Translations under genes and position numbers: made by a program
The notes under the pieces: model-generated
Databases searched by the model: none
The model's input: only the letters and a program-made list of their open reading frames with translations
Told to the model about the DNA's origin: nothing
DNA from: Terrihabitans soli
Lineage (GTDB): Bacteria > Pseudomonadota > Alphaproteobacteria > Rhizobiales > Methylopilaceae
Reading direction: 5' to 3'
NCBI RefSeq assembly: GCF_014191545.1
Contig: NZ_AP023361.1
Location: 1,516,501-1,580,500, forward strand
DNA length: 64,000 bases
Part shown: positions 55,387 through 64,000 of the stretch, piece after piece
Numbering within the stretch: position 1 is the stretch's first letter
Layout: each line of letters begins with the position of its first letter

Positions 55387-56709
55387 ATGGCCGCAGCTCT
55401 GAAAGTCGGCGTCGCCGGGCTCGGCACGGTGGGCGCTTCCGTCATCAAAATTCTCGACGAGCGGCGCGATGCGCTGACCGCATCGAGCGGCCGCCCGATC
55501 CAGGTGACGGCGGTCTCGGCGCGCGAACGCGGCAAAGATCGCGGCGTCGATCTCAACAACATCAAATGGCATGACGACCCGCTCACTTTGGCGGCCGATG
55601 CCAATGTCGATCTCGTCGTCGAACTGATCGGCGGCGCGGAAGGCAAAGCCCGCGCGACGGTTGAGACGGCTTTGAAAAACGGCAAACCGGTCGTCACCGC
55701 CAACAAGGCGCTGCTGGCTGCACACGGGCTCGCGCTTGCCGCTCTCGCCGAAGAAAAAAATGTCAGCCTCGCTTTCGAGGCGGCGGTTGCCGGCGGCATT
55801 CCGATCATCAAGACGCTGCGCGAGGCGCTGCCTGGAAGCCGGCTCGATCGCGTGTCGGGCATTCTCAACGGCACCTGCAATTTCATTCTGACGCGAATGG
55901 AGGAGGACGGGCTGTCCTTCGGCGAGGCGCTCGCGCTTGCCCAGAAGCTCGGCTATGCGGAGGCCGATCCGACCTTCGACATCGGCGGCTTCGATGCGGC
56001 GCACAAGCTGGCGATCCTGACGAGCCTTGCCTTCGGCACGCAGATCGATGCCGACGCGATCTATGTCGAAGGCATTCAGTCGATCTCGCCGCTCGATCTC
56101 GCGACCGCCGAAGAGCTCGGCTACCGCATCAAGCTGCTCGGCGTTGCAACGCGCACCGAAGCGGGCATCGAACAGCGCGTCCATCCGACCATGGTGCCGA
56201 AATCAGCGCCTTTGGCGCAGGTGATGGGCGTGACCAATGCCGTGCAGATTTCCGGCTCGGCCAGCGACATCACTTTGGTCGGCCCGGGAGCGGGGGGCGC
56301 GGCAACCGCATCCGCCGTCATTGCCGATATCGTGGACGTTGCCCGCGGCGCAAGCCGCCTGCCGTTCGGGGTGCCGGTGAAGGAACTGCAGAAGCTCGAA
56401 CGCGCCGCCATCCAGACGCACAAAGGCGGCTATTACATCCGTCTCGATGTCGTGGACCGTCCCGGCACGGCTGCGGCGATCGCAACGCGCATGGCCGAGC
56501 AGGAGATTTCGCTCGAGAGCATTCTGCAGCGCAAGCCCCGCGACAAAAAGCTTGCTGAAGCCATTGAGAATAAAACTCAAACTGTGCCGCTCGTGCTGAT
56601 CACTCATGCCACGAGCGAAAGCGCCGTCAGAAAAGCCCTCGATGACGTCCTCGCCGACGGTCACATCCACGGCTCACCGCAGGTCATTCGCATCGAAAAG
56701 GAACACTGA
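55387..56709 (+). CDS. hom: Homoserine dehydrogenase
   Basis: 440 residues. NAD(P)-binding VGVAGLGTVGASVIKIL, GGIPIIKTLREALPGSR and GILNGTCNFILTRM with the catalytic Lys/Asp region following (DPTFDIGGFDAAHKLAIL). A C-terminal ACT domain (about 365-440, VDRPGTAAAIATRMAEQ) allows feedback by threonine. It reduces aspartate semialdehyde to homoserine for threonine and methionine. Start ATG at 55387 preferred over TTG at 55375. Confidence 0.95.
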   Translation: MAAALKVGVAGLGTVGASVIKILDERRDALTASSGRPIQVTAVSARERGKDRGVDLNNIKWHDDPLTLAADANVDLVVELIGGAEGKARATVETALKNGKPVVTANKALLAAHGLALAALAEEKNVSLAFEAAVAGGIPIIKTLREALPGSRLDRVSGILNGTCNFILTRMEEDGLSFGEALALAQKLGYAEADPTFDIGGFDAAHKLAILTSLAFGTQIDADAIYVEGIQSISPLDLATAEELGYRIKLLGVATRTEAGIEQRVHPTMVPKSAPLAQVMGVTNAVQISGSASDITLVGPGAGGAATASAVIADIVDVARGASRLPFGVPVKELQKLERAAIQTHKGGYYIRLDVVDRPGTAAAIATRMAEQEISLESILQRKPRDKKLAEAIENKTQTVPLVLITHATSESAVRKALDDVLADGHIHGSPQVIRIEKEH

Positions 56710-57705
56710 GTGTCAAAGGTCACCGTCGAACCCGGCAAATTCATCGAGCGCATTCTGACGCTTGAACTGGTCCGGGTGACCGAGCGTGCGGCTGTGGCGT
56801 CAGCCCGCTGGCGCGGACGCGGCGATAAGAACGCCGCCGACCAGGCCGCGGTCGACGCCATGCGGCGCGAACTCGGCAAGCTCGAAATCGATGGGACCGT
56901 CGTCATCGGCGAGGGCGAGCGGGATGAGGCCCCGATGCTGTTCATCGGCGAGAATATCGGCACCAAGAAAGGTCCCAAGGTCGATATCGCGGTCGATCCC
57001 TTGGAAGGCACGGCGCTCTGCGCCGACGATACGCCGGGCGCCATCTGCGTCATGGCCATGGCCGAAAGCGGCACGCTGCTGCACGCGCCCGACGCCTATA
57101 TGCAGAAGATCGCCATCGGCCCCGGCTATCCGGACGGCACGGTCGATCTCGATGCGGCGCCCGATGCGAATGTTCTGTCGCTCGCCAAGGCCAAAGGCGT
57201 GAAGCCGTCGGAGATCGGCGTCCTGATCCTCGACCGGCCGCGCCACTACGACATGATTGAAAAAGTGCGTGCTACCGGCGCGCGTGTCCGCCTCATCACC
57301 GATGGCGATGTGGCCGGCGTTATCTACACGACTCGGCCCTCTGAGACCGGCATCGACCTCTATATGGGCACGGGCGCGGCCCCTGAAGGCGTGCTCGCGG
57401 CCTCGGCGCTGCGCTGCGTCGGCGGCCAGATGCAGGCCCGTCTTGTGCTTGATACACCTGAAAAAATCGAGCGCGCCGCCAAAATGGGTGTCTCCGACCC
57501 CAAGCGCCGCTATCAGGTGACCGATCTTGCCTCCGGCGACGTCATCGTCGCGGCGACGGGTGTGACCAACGGTCCGCTCGTTTCCGGTGTGTTTTTCGGG
57601 CCTGACTACATCGAGACCGAGACGGTGGTGTATCGTTCCGCCACGGGAACGGTCCGGCGGATTCGCGCCGAGCACCGTGAAATGGGCAAGTTCCACTTCG
57701 ACTAG
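56710..57705 (+). CDS. glpX: Fructose-1,6-bisphosphatase class II
   Basis: 331 residues with a GTG start placed immediately after the hom stop codon. Motifs WRGRGDKN (34-41), GEGERDEAPML (67-77) and DPLEGT (96-101) form the metal and phosphate site of GlpX. It hydrolyses fructose 1,6-bisphosphate in gluconeogenesis; some homologues also act on sedoheptulose bisphosphate. Hom-GlpX linkage is conserved in alphaproteobacteria, where recJ often follows; here a fad operon follows. Confidence 0.94.
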   Translation: MSKVTVEPGKFIERILTLELVRVTERAAVASARWRGRGDKNAADQAAVDAMRRELGKLEIDGTVVIGEGERDEAPMLFIGENIGTKKGPKVDIAVDPLEGTALCADDTPGAICVMAMAESGTLLHAPDAYMQKIAIGPGYPDGTVDLDAAPDANVLSLAKAKGVKPSEIGVLILDRPRHYDMIEKVRATGARVRLITDGDVAGVIYTTRPSETGIDLYMGTGAAPEGVLAASALRCVGGQMQARLVLDTPEKIERAAKMGVSDPKRRYQVTDLASGDVIVAATGVTNGPLVSGVFFGPDYIETETVVYRSATGTVRRIRAEHREMGKFHFD

Positions 57706-57734
57706 CGAAGATGGGACTAGCCGATATCGACTAG
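57700..57734 (+). repeat. Three GACTAG repeats at the end of glpX
   Basis: GACTAG occurs at 57700, 57715 and 57729, spaced by 15 and 14 bp. The first includes the glpX stop codon and the last two lie in the leader of the fad operon. This even spacing might mark regulator sites on about one and a half helical turns; no known regulator is matched. Confidence 0.3.
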
Positions 57735-57797
57735 TGCATAGGTCCAAAACGTTCAGCGTTTCGTAATTTCGTCGCGTTCAACCTGTCGAAATTCTGC

Positions 57798-57816
57798 CCG
57801 GAGACCCCATCTCCGG
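57798..57816 (+). promoter_or_regulatory. Hairpin in the fadE leader
   Basis: CCGGAGA-cccca-TCTCCGG, a perfect 7-bp stem, 21 bp before the fadE ATG. No T-run, so a leader structure or weak terminator of glpX. Confidence 0.35.
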
Positions 57817-57837
57817 AGAGGCTGACGAGGACGCTCC

Positions 57838-60123
57838 ATGATTTCCTGGCGCCGCGACTGGATTACCAAGCCGATCTTCGGCTGGGCGCAAAAAGCTCTT
57901 CCGAGCATGTCCGAAACCGAGCGCGCCGCCATCGAGGCGGGCGATGTCTGGTGGGACGCCGATCTCTTCGCCGGAAATCCGGACTGGGAGAAGCTGCTCG
58001 CTTTCCCGCCGGCCAAACTCTCCGATGATGAAGTCGCCTTCCTCGACGGACCGGTCGAAGAACTCTGCGACATGCTCGACGATTGGCAGATCAATCACGA
58101 GCTCGGAGATCTGCCGCCCGAGGTCTGGGCTTTCATGAAGTCCAAAAAGTTCTTCGGCATGATCATTCCGAAGAAATATGGCGGCATGGGTTTCTCCGCC
58201 TACGCGCATTCGGAAGTCGTCCGCAAGGTCTCGACCCGCTCCATCGCTGCTGCCGTCACCGTCATGGTGCCGAATTCGCTCGGCCCCGGCGAGCTTCTCC
58301 ATCAGTTCGGCACGAGGGAGCAGCAAGATCACTGGCTGCCGCGTCTTGCCGACGGGCGCGAAGTGCCGTGCTTCGGTCTCACAAGCCCAGAAGCCGGTTC
58401 CGACGCCGCCTCCATGACCGATACCGGTGTCGTGACAATGGGCCCCGGAAAATCCGGCAATGTGCTCGGCATCCGCCTCAACTGGCACAAGCGCTATATC
58501 ACGCTCGGCCCTGTCGCCACCGTACTCGGCCTGGCGTTCAAATTAAAAGATCCGGACAATCTTCTCGGCCGCGGCGAGGATATCGGCATCACCGTCGCGC
58601 TTGTACCGACAAGCACAGAAGGCGTCTCGATCGGCCGCCGTCATATGCCGTCGGGACAGATGTTCCAGAACGGCCCGAACTGGGGCAAGGACGTCTTCGT
58701 TCCGATGGATGCGGTCATCGGCGGACAGGAGCGTGTCGGCCAGGGCTGGCAGATGCTGATGAGCGCGCTCGCGGCCGGACGCGGCATTTCGCTGCCGTCT
58801 CTTTCCGCCGCCGGCATTGTGCTGTCGGCGCACACGACAGGCGCCTATGCGGCGGTCCGTCATCAGTTCAACATTCCCATCGGGAAATTCGAAGGCGTGC
58901 AGGAGCGCATCGCGCGGCTTGCCGGCTCGGCCTATCTGATCGACGGCGCGCGGCGTCTCACCTGCGCCGGGCTCGACATGGGCAAAAAGCCCGCGGTCAT
59001 TTCCGGCATCATGAAATATCACGCGACCGAGCGCATGCGCACGGCCATCAACGATGCGATGGACGTGCATGCCGGCAAGGCCGTGATCGACGGACCGCTG
59101 AACTATCTGACGTCGATCTATCGCGGCATTCCCATCGGCATCACTGTCGAGGGCGCCAACATTCTCACGCGCTGCCTGATCATTTTCGGGCAGGGCGCCA
59201 TCCGCAGCCATCCCTATCTTCTGTCCGAAATGCTGGCGCTCGGCCACAAGAACCGCGAGCGCGCGCTGACGCATTTCGACAAGGCGTTCTGGGCGCATGT
59301 CGGCCTTGCCGCGACCAATCTGTTCCGCGCCTGGAGCAGAGCGTGGACGGGCGGCATGTTCGCACCCGCGCCGCAAGCCGGACGCGCGACATCGCATTTC
59401 CAGCAGCTTTCGCGCTATTCGTCCGCCTTCCTTGTCGCCGCCGATGCCGCGCTCCTGACGATGGGCGGCGCACTGAAGCGGCGCGAAATGTTGTCGGCGC
59501 GCTATGGCGATATTCTCTCCGAACTGTTCCTCCTTTCGGCGGCGCTGAAGCGCTGGCACGATGAAGGCCGTCAGGAGGCCGATCTTCCGGTGCTCGACTA
59601 CTGCATGCAGACGGGCTTCCTGACCATCGAGCAGCGTCTCGATGAGATTCTTGCCAATCTGCCGAGCCGGCCCATGGCCTGGCTGCTGCGCTTCCTTGTT
59701 CTGCCGCTCGGCATCCGCCGCCGCGGTCCGTCCGATGCGCTGATGCAGAAGACCGCCGAAATGCTGCTGACGCCGTCCGCGGCGCGCGACAGGCTGACGA
59801 CCGGTATTGCCCGCGATGCGGAGAATGAAGGCCTGAAGCGTCTCGCAAAAGCTTTCGAGCTTGTCACAGCGGCGGAACCGATCCGCGACAAAATGAAATC
59901 GCTTGGCGTGAAAGACCCGGCGCTCGCGGTCGAACGCGGCTTCATCAGCAAGGCCGAGGCCGTGCAGCTCAAGGCCATGACGGAAGCCGTATCCGCCGTC
60001 GTCGCCGTCGATGATTTCGCGCCGGAGGAAATCTCCGCGCTCTACAAACAGAAGACCAAGGGAGAACAGCCATCTCAACCGAAGCCCAAACCGCGCCGGC
60101 CGAAAGCAGCCGCCGCCGAGTAG
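57838..60123 (+). CDS. fadE: Acyl-CoA dehydrogenase, FadE-like
   Basis: 761 residues, the long FadE form with an N-terminal helical part, a FAD-binding dehydrogenase core (PCFGLTSPEAGSDAASM, GMIIPKKYGGMGFSAYAHSE) and a C-terminal DUF1974-type extension. E. coli FadE is 814 residues. It introduces the 2,3 double bond in fatty acyl-CoA and passes electrons to ETF. First gene of a beta-oxidation operon; its last 52 bases overlap the thiolase gene in another frame. Confidence 0.92.
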   Translation: MISWRRDWITKPIFGWAQKALPSMSETERAAIEAGDVWWDADLFAGNPDWEKLLAFPPAKLSDDEVAFLDGPVEELCDMLDDWQINHELGDLPPEVWAFMKSKKFFGMIIPKKYGGMGFSAYAHSEVVRKVSTRSIAAAVTVMVPNSLGPGELLHQFGTREQQDHWLPRLADGREVPCFGLTSPEAGSDAASMTDTGVVTMGPGKSGNVLGIRLNWHKRYITLGPVATVLGLAFKLKDPDNLLGRGEDIGITVALVPTSTEGVSIGRRHMPSGQMFQNGPNWGKDVFVPMDAVIGGQERVGQGWQMLMSALAAGRGISLPSLSAAGIVLSAHTTGAYAAVRHQFNIPIGKFEGVQERIARLAGSAYLIDGARRLTCAGLDMGKKPAVISGIMKYHATERMRTAINDAMDVHAGKAVIDGPLNYLTSIYRGIPIGITVEGANILTRCLIIFGQGAIRSHPYLLSEMLALGHKNRERALTHFDKAFWAHVGLAATNLFRAWSRAWTGGMFAPAPQAGRATSHFQQLSRYSSAFLVAADAALLTMGGALKRREMLSARYGDILSELFLLSAALKRWHDEGRQEADLPVLDYCMQTGFLTIEQRLDEILANLPSRPMAWLLRFLVLPLGIRRRGPSDALMQKTAEMLLTPSAARDRLTTGIARDAENEGLKRLAKAFELVTAAEPIRDKMKSLGVKDPALAVERGFISKAEAVQLKAMTEAVSAVVAVDDFAPEEISALYKQKTKGEQPSQPKPKPRRPKAAAAE

Positions 60124-61406
60124 GCGGCCGCCCGGTCTATATCATCGACGGGGCCCGCACGCCGTTCCTTCGCGCGCGCGGCGGTCTCGGACCGTTCACG
60201 CCGGTCGATCTCGCTGTGCAGTGCGGACGTCCGCTGCTGCTGCGACAGCCCTTTGCGCCGAACGCGTTCAACCGCGTCATTCTCGGTTGCGTCAACGTCG
60301 TCGCCAATGAGATGAACCCGGCGCGTGTCGCGGCTCTGCGTCTCGGCATGGGCGAGGAGATGCCGGCGTTTTCTGTGCAGATTAATTGCGGTTCAGGTAT
60401 GCAGGCGATCGACACCGGCTTCCAATATATCCGCGACGGCGAAGACGATCTCATTCTTGCCGGCGGCACCGAAGCGCTCAGCCATTCGGCGCTGCTCTAC
60501 AACAAGCAGGCGGTCGAATTCTTCTCGGGCCTGAACAATGCGCGCACCTTTGGCGCGAAGCTGAAAGCCTTCGCCGGCGTGCGCCCGTCCATGTTCAAGC
60601 CGGTCATCGGCCTGCTGCAGGGCCTGACCGATCCGATCACCGATCTCGGCATGGGCCAGACGGCCGAACTCGTCTCGCATCTCTTCGACATCACGCGCGA
60701 AGAGGCCGATCAATATGCCGTCGACAGCCATCTGCGCACGGCGAACGCCCAGAAGCAGGGCCATTTCGCCGGCGAAGTGGAACCCGCTTTCGGCCGCGAC
60801 GGAACTCTGTATGAACTCGATGATGGCGTGCGCCCGGATAGCTCGGTGGACAAGCTGGCGAAACTCTCGCCGGCTTTCGAACGGCCCTGGGGTAAAGTGA
60901 CGGCCGGCAATTCCTCGCAGATTACCGACGGCGCCAGCTGGGTCATTCTCGCGTCGGAAGACGCGGTGAAGAAGCACGGTCTGACGCCGAAAGCTGTCAT
61001 CGTGGATAGCTATTGGTCGGCGCTCGATCCGGAAATCATGGGGCTCGGCCCCGCGCTGTGCTCCGTTGAGGTGCTGAAGCGCAACGGCTTCGGCGTCAAC
61101 GATGTCGATGTCTGGGAGCTGAACGAGGCTTTCGCCGCGCAGGTGCTCGGCTGCCTGCGCGCCTGGGAGGACGAGAAGTTCTCAAAAACCGTGCTCGGCC
61201 TCGACGGCGCGTTCGGCAAAGTCGACCGCACAAAACTCAATATCGATGGCGGAGCCATTGCGCTCGGCCATCCTGTCGGCGCTTCGGGCAACCGCATCGT
61301 CCTTCACGCCATGAACACCCTGAAGCGCCTCGGCAAGAAGCGCGGCCTTGCCACGCAATGCGTCGGCGGCGGGCAGGGCGGCGCCATGCTCATCGAGGCA
61401 GTCTGA
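60072..61406 (+). CDS. fadI: Acetyl-CoA C-acyltransferase (thiolase) with a probable ATC start codon
   Basis: 444 residues if started at ATC 60072. The thiolase core is complete: YIIDGARTPFLRARGG at the N-terminus, nucleophile Cys106 in INCGSGMQA, His400 in GHPVGASG and Cys430 in CVGGGQGG. Between the in-frame stop at 60012 and a GTG at 60216 there is no ATG, GTG or TTG; the GTG would remove about 48 residues including DGARTPF. GGGAGAA (60060-60066) lies at correct distance from ATC, followed by STEAQTAPAES. It cleaves 3-ketoacyl-CoA in beta-oxidation. Confidence 0.85.
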   Translation: MSTEAQTAPAESSRRRVGGRPVYIIDGARTPFLRARGGLGPFTPVDLAVQCGRPLLLRQPFAPNAFNRVILGCVNVVANEMNPARVAALRLGMGEEMPAFSVQINCGSGMQAIDTGFQYIRDGEDDLILAGGTEALSHSALLYNKQAVEFFSGLNNARTFGAKLKAFAGVRPSMFKPVIGLLQGLTDPITDLGMGQTAELVSHLFDITREEADQYAVDSHLRTANAQKQGHFAGEVEPAFGRDGTLYELDDGVRPDSSVDKLAKLSPAFERPWGKVTAGNSSQITDGASWVILASEDAVKKHGLTPKAVIVDSYWSALDPEIMGLGPALCSVEVLKRNGFGVNDVDVWELNEAFAAQVLGCLRAWEDEKFSKTVLGLDGAFGKVDRTKLNIDGGAIALGHPVGASGNRIVLHAMNTLKRLGKKRGLATQCVGGGQGGAMLIEAV

Positions 61407-61407
61407 C

Positions 61408-63507
61408 ATGACCGGTATCACCCTCGGCGCGCTGAACGAGCGCAATCTCGAACTCGGCCCGACGCCGGCCAAGAAATCGAAGTGGAAGCACTTCCGCCTC
61501 ACGCGGGCGAAAGACGATGTCGCCTGGCTCATTCTCGACAAGCAGGGCTCCTCCGCGAACATCCTGTCCATGGATGTGCTGCGCGAGCTGAGCGAAGTCA
61601 TATCCGAACTTGAAGCAACACCGGCTCGTGCGCTCGTTCTGCGGTCGGGCAAGACCTCCGGCTTTGTCGCCGGCGCCGACATCACTGAATTCGGCGTGAT
61701 GACGGATGAAGACGAAATCGCTGCCATGCTGGGCGAGGGCAACAAGATTCTCGACCGGCTCGATGCCCTGCCGTTCCCGACCATCGCCGTCGTTCACGGG
61801 TTCTGTCTCGGCGGCGGGCTTGAACTCATTTTGGCCTGCGACCGCCGCATCGCCATCGATGGCGCGCGTTTCGGCTTCCCGGAAGTCCTGCTCGGCCTGC
61901 ATCCGGGCCTCGGCGGCTCCTGGCGCTCGATCCAGCTTGTCAATCCGCTCGAAGCCATGTCGATGATGCTGACCGGCAAGACGGTCAATACGCGCGCCGC
62001 CAAAGGCATGGGTCTGGTCGATGCGGTGACGGAAGAACGGCATGTCATCAACGCCGTGAAATCCGTCGTCGACGGCTCGTTCCGCATGCCGAAAAAGCCG
62101 CTACCGCAAAAGCTCATCGCTCAGCTGGCGGCAACGAGTTTTGGCCGCCGCCTCGCGGCCAAGAAAATGCGCGCCGAAGCCTCCAAGAAAGCGCCGAAAA
62201 AGCATTACCCGGCGCCTTACGCTCTGATCGATCTCTGGGAAGATCTCGGCGGCGAGCCGAAAGTGATGAAGGAAGCGGAGGTCGCAAGCTTCGCCAAGCT
62301 GCTGACGACCGATACGGCAAAGAGTCTCGTCCGCGTCTTCTTCCTGCGGGAGAATTTGAAGAAGCTCGCCGGCAAGGCCGAAGAGATGAAGCATGTGCAT
62401 GTCATCGGCGCGGGTGCGATGGGCGGCGATATCGCCGCGTGGTGCGCCTGGCAGGGCATTTCCGTCAGTCTTGCCGATATGCAGCCCAAACCTCTGGCAA
62501 AAGCTATCGGCAAAGCGGCGGCTCTGTTCGGCAAGATCGGCAAAAAAAGCCGGCTGACGCGCGATGGTCTCGACCGTCTGATCCCGGATCTGCACGGCGA
62601 TGGCGTCGGTAGAGCCGATCTCATCATCGAGGCGGTGCCGGAAAATCTCGACATCAAGAAAAAAGTCTATGCGATCGCCGAACAGCGGATGAAGAAGGAC
62701 GCAATCCTTGCGACCAACACATCCTCCATTCCGCTCGAAACCCTGCGCGAAGGCCTCGCGCGTCCCGAACGCCTTGTCGGCATCCACTTCTTCAATCCCG
62801 TCTCGCGCATGCAGCTGGTCGAGGTCGTCAGCCACGACAAGGCGTCGAAAGAGGCGCTTGCCGCCGCGCGCGCATTCGTCGGCCAGATCGATCGGCTTCC
62901 AGCGCCGGTCAAAAGCGCACCGGGCTTCGTCGTCAACCGGGCGCTTCTGCCTTACATGCTAGAGGCCATGGTGCTGCTCGATGAGGGTGTCAAAGCCGAG
63001 ACGATCGACAAAGCGGCTGAAGAGTTCGGCATGCCCATGGGTCCGATCGAGCTTGCCGATCAGGTTGGCCTCGATATCTGCCTGCATGTCGCCGAGGTCC
63101 TGAAGGAAGCGCTGCAATGGCCAATGCCCGATCCGCCGAAATGGCTGCGCGACAAAGTCGCCGCCGGCGATCTCGGAGCCAAGACCGGCCGCGGCATCTA
63201 TGTCTGGACGAAGGGCGAAGCGCAGAAGGAAAAGACCTTCCCCGAGCCCTATGACGGCATGACCGACAGGCTGATCCTGCCGATGCTCAATGTCTGCGCT
63301 ACCCTTTTGCGCGAGGGCGTGGCCGAAAGCGAAGACGTCATCGACGGCGCCATGATTTTCGGAACGGGCTTTGCCCCCTTCCGTGGCGGACCGCTCTATT
63401 ACGCGCGCAAGCGCGGCGTCGAAGAGGTGAGGGCGAAGCTGCGCGAGCTTCAGGCCGCGCATGGCGAACGCTACCGGCCCGATGACGGCTGGGACCTTCT
63501 GAAATGA
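61408..63507 (+). CDS. fadJ: Fatty acid oxidation complex alpha subunit (enoyl-CoA hydratase / 3-hydroxyacyl-CoA dehydrogenase)
   Basis: 699 residues. The hydratase half has GADI at 89-92 and the two catalytic glutamates Glu139 (GGGLELILACD) and Glu159 (FPEVLLG). The dehydrogenase half starts at VHVIGAGAMGGDIAAW with the catalytic His in GIHFFNPVSRMQLVEVV. It carries steps 2 and 3 of beta-oxidation and would form a complex with the upstream thiolase. It starts one base after the thiolase stop. Confidence 0.94.
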   Translation: MTGITLGALNERNLELGPTPAKKSKWKHFRLTRAKDDVAWLILDKQGSSANILSMDVLRELSEVISELEATPARALVLRSGKTSGFVAGADITEFGVMTDEDEIAAMLGEGNKILDRLDALPFPTIAVVHGFCLGGGLELILACDRRIAIDGARFGFPEVLLGLHPGLGGSWRSIQLVNPLEAMSMMLTGKTVNTRAAKGMGLVDAVTEERHVINAVKSVVDGSFRMPKKPLPQKLIAQLAATSFGRRLAAKKMRAEASKKAPKKHYPAPYALIDLWEDLGGEPKVMKEAEVASFAKLLTTDTAKSLVRVFFLRENLKKLAGKAEEMKHVHVIGAGAMGGDIAAWCAWQGISVSLADMQPKPLAKAIGKAAALFGKIGKKSRLTRDGLDRLIPDLHGDGVGRADLIIEAVPENLDIKKKVYAIAEQRMKKDAILATNTSSIPLETLREGLARPERLVGIHFFNPVSRMQLVEVVSHDKASKEALAAARAFVGQIDRLPAPVKSAPGFVVNRALLPYMLEAMVLLDEGVKAETIDKAAEEFGMPMGPIELADQVGLDICLHVAEVLKEALQWPMPDPPKWLRDKVAAGDLGAKTGRGIYVWTKGEAQKEKTFPEPYDGMTDRLILPMLNVCATLLREGVAESEDVIDGAMIFGTGFAPFRGGPLYYARKRGVEEVRAKLRELQAAHGERYRPDDGWDLLK

Positions 63508-64000
63508 AGAAGCCGGGTCCTCCGGCGCGGTTCACCGATCCGGAAGCGCTGGCAGATGCGATTGTCCGGAAAGTCGGACGAAAGATCGTGCTCGCACTGC
63601 CGCTCGGGCTCGGCAAGGCTAATCATGTGGCGAACGCGCTCTATCAGCGTGCCGTCGCCGATCCCTGGATCTCGCTCAACATCTTCACGGCGCTGACGCT
63701 CGAGCCGCCGCGGGCCGGAAGCGAGATCGAAAAGCGTTTCCTCGGTCCGATCAATGAGCGCCTGTTCGGCTCCTATCCCGGGCTTCTTTATGCGGAGGCG
63801 CTCCGCGACGGCACGCTGCCGCCCAATGTCGAGGTCAACGAGTTTTTCATGCTCGCCGGCCGCTGGCTGAACGTGCCGCAAATGCAGCGCCATTACATCG
63901 CCGCGAACTATACGCAGGCGCTGAATTACGTTCTCGACCGGGGGGCGAATGTCGTCGCCCAGCTCGTCGCACGCAAAGGCATGCGCTACAGCATCGCCTC
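63504..64000 (+). CDS. Acetyl-CoA hydrolase/transferase family protein, partial
   Basis: The first 165 codons are present; the gene leaves the right edge. The start overlaps the fadJ stop by ATGA (63504-63507). The protein opens MKKPGPPARFTDPEALADAI and contains IVLALPLGLGKANHVANALY, IFTALTLEPPRAGSEIEKRF and EVNEFFMLAGRWLNVPQMQ, which fit large acetyl-CoA hydrolase/transferase family proteins. It could free or move acetyl groups made by beta-oxidation. Full domain content is unseen. Confidence 0.75.
   Translation, partial: MKKPGPPARFTDPEALADAIVRKVGRKIVLALPLGLGKANHVANALYQRAVADPWISLNIFTALTLEPPRAGSEIEKRFLGPINERLFGSYPGLLYAEALRDGTLPPNVEVNEFFMLAGRWLNVPQMQRHYIAANYTQALNYVLDRGANVVAQLVARKGMRYSIA

Noticed and set aside
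58543-60078. A 511-codon minus-strand frame over fadE
   Set aside because: Shadow of fadE codon use; nothing in it resembles a protein family.
60216-61406. Thiolase start at GTG 60216
   Set aside because: It removes about 48 residues including the conserved DGARTPF strand that is still encoded upstream in frame.
1-64000. Mobile elements, prophage, CRISPR arrays, tRNA or rRNA genes, defence systems
   Set aside because: No transposase, integrase, phage or toxin-antitoxin genes, no regularly spaced repeats and no tRNA-like T-loops were seen; gene order and composition are uniformly core-like.

Overview
The window reads as core chromosome of an alphaproteobacterium, most likely of the Hyphomicrobiales (rhizobial) type. 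The basis is gene order: rpsF-rpsR-DUF2232; fabD-fabG-acpP-fabF-mltG-yicC-gmk; lptF-lptG-lptD-pdxA-rsmA; purM-purN beside a CDP-alcohol phosphatidyltransferase, a PerM-type permease, an HdaA-like protein and ppk-ppx; rplM-rpsI; nadA-nadB-nadC; hom-glpX. Base composition looks high-GC, neighbouring genes often overlap by ATGA, and there is no sign of transferred DNA: no transposase, integrase, CRISPR, rRNA or tRNA gene was seen. The exact genus cannot be fixed by reading alone.

Layout. 1-1320: start of a DUF2232 membrane protein, rpsR and rpsF (minus), with a promoter and a structured leader. 1518-2731: three very small exported proteins, two of them paralogues. 2857-9508: type II fatty acid synthesis (fabD, fabG, acpP, fabF), then the glycan-terminating transglycosylase mltG, yicC and gmk. 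9509-15995 (minus): LPS export (lptF, lptG, lptD), pyridoxine synthesis (pdxA) and 16S rRNA methylation (rsmA), without the usual surA. 16112-23054: pepA, holC, two tandem DUF1801 proteins, an ABC-F ATPase, a DinB-fold protein, ndk, a TerC-family membrane protein and a small cysteine-rich exported protein. 23061-25204 (minus): purN, purM, DUF930. 25298-31409: one dense operon-like run from a phospholipid-synthase-like gene to hdaA, ppk and ppx. 31493-38750: a periplasmic alpha/beta hydrolase, rnd, aspS, maeB, a PfkB kinase. 38889-42470: an EAL phosphodiesterase and small envelope or unknown proteins. 42633-45345: rplM-rpsI, a small protein, a ureohydrolase, a PilZ protein. 45342-50174: NAD synthesis (nadCBA, with a palindromic operator) and argC. 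50219-50600: a non-coding, strongly structured interval. 50598-53676: marR-emrA-emrB efflux operon. 53811-57705: lipoprotein, aminotransferase, hom, glpX. 57838-64000: a beta-oxidation operon (fadE-like, thiolase, fadJ-like, acetyl-CoA hydrolase family).

The genes fall into growth functions (fatty acid, LPS, peptidoglycan, nucleotide, NAD, translation) and energy/carbon control (polyphosphate, malic enzyme, beta-oxidation). I did not find a clear multi-gene novel system. The points most worth a second look are: a thiolase whose only plausible start is a non-standard ATC codon; a two-domain candidate small RNA between argC and emrB; a hairpin that hides the ribosome site of a hydrolase gene; paralogous tiny exported proteins; loss of surA from its conserved slot; an AspRS with non-discriminating signature residues; and a perfect palindrome in front of nadA.
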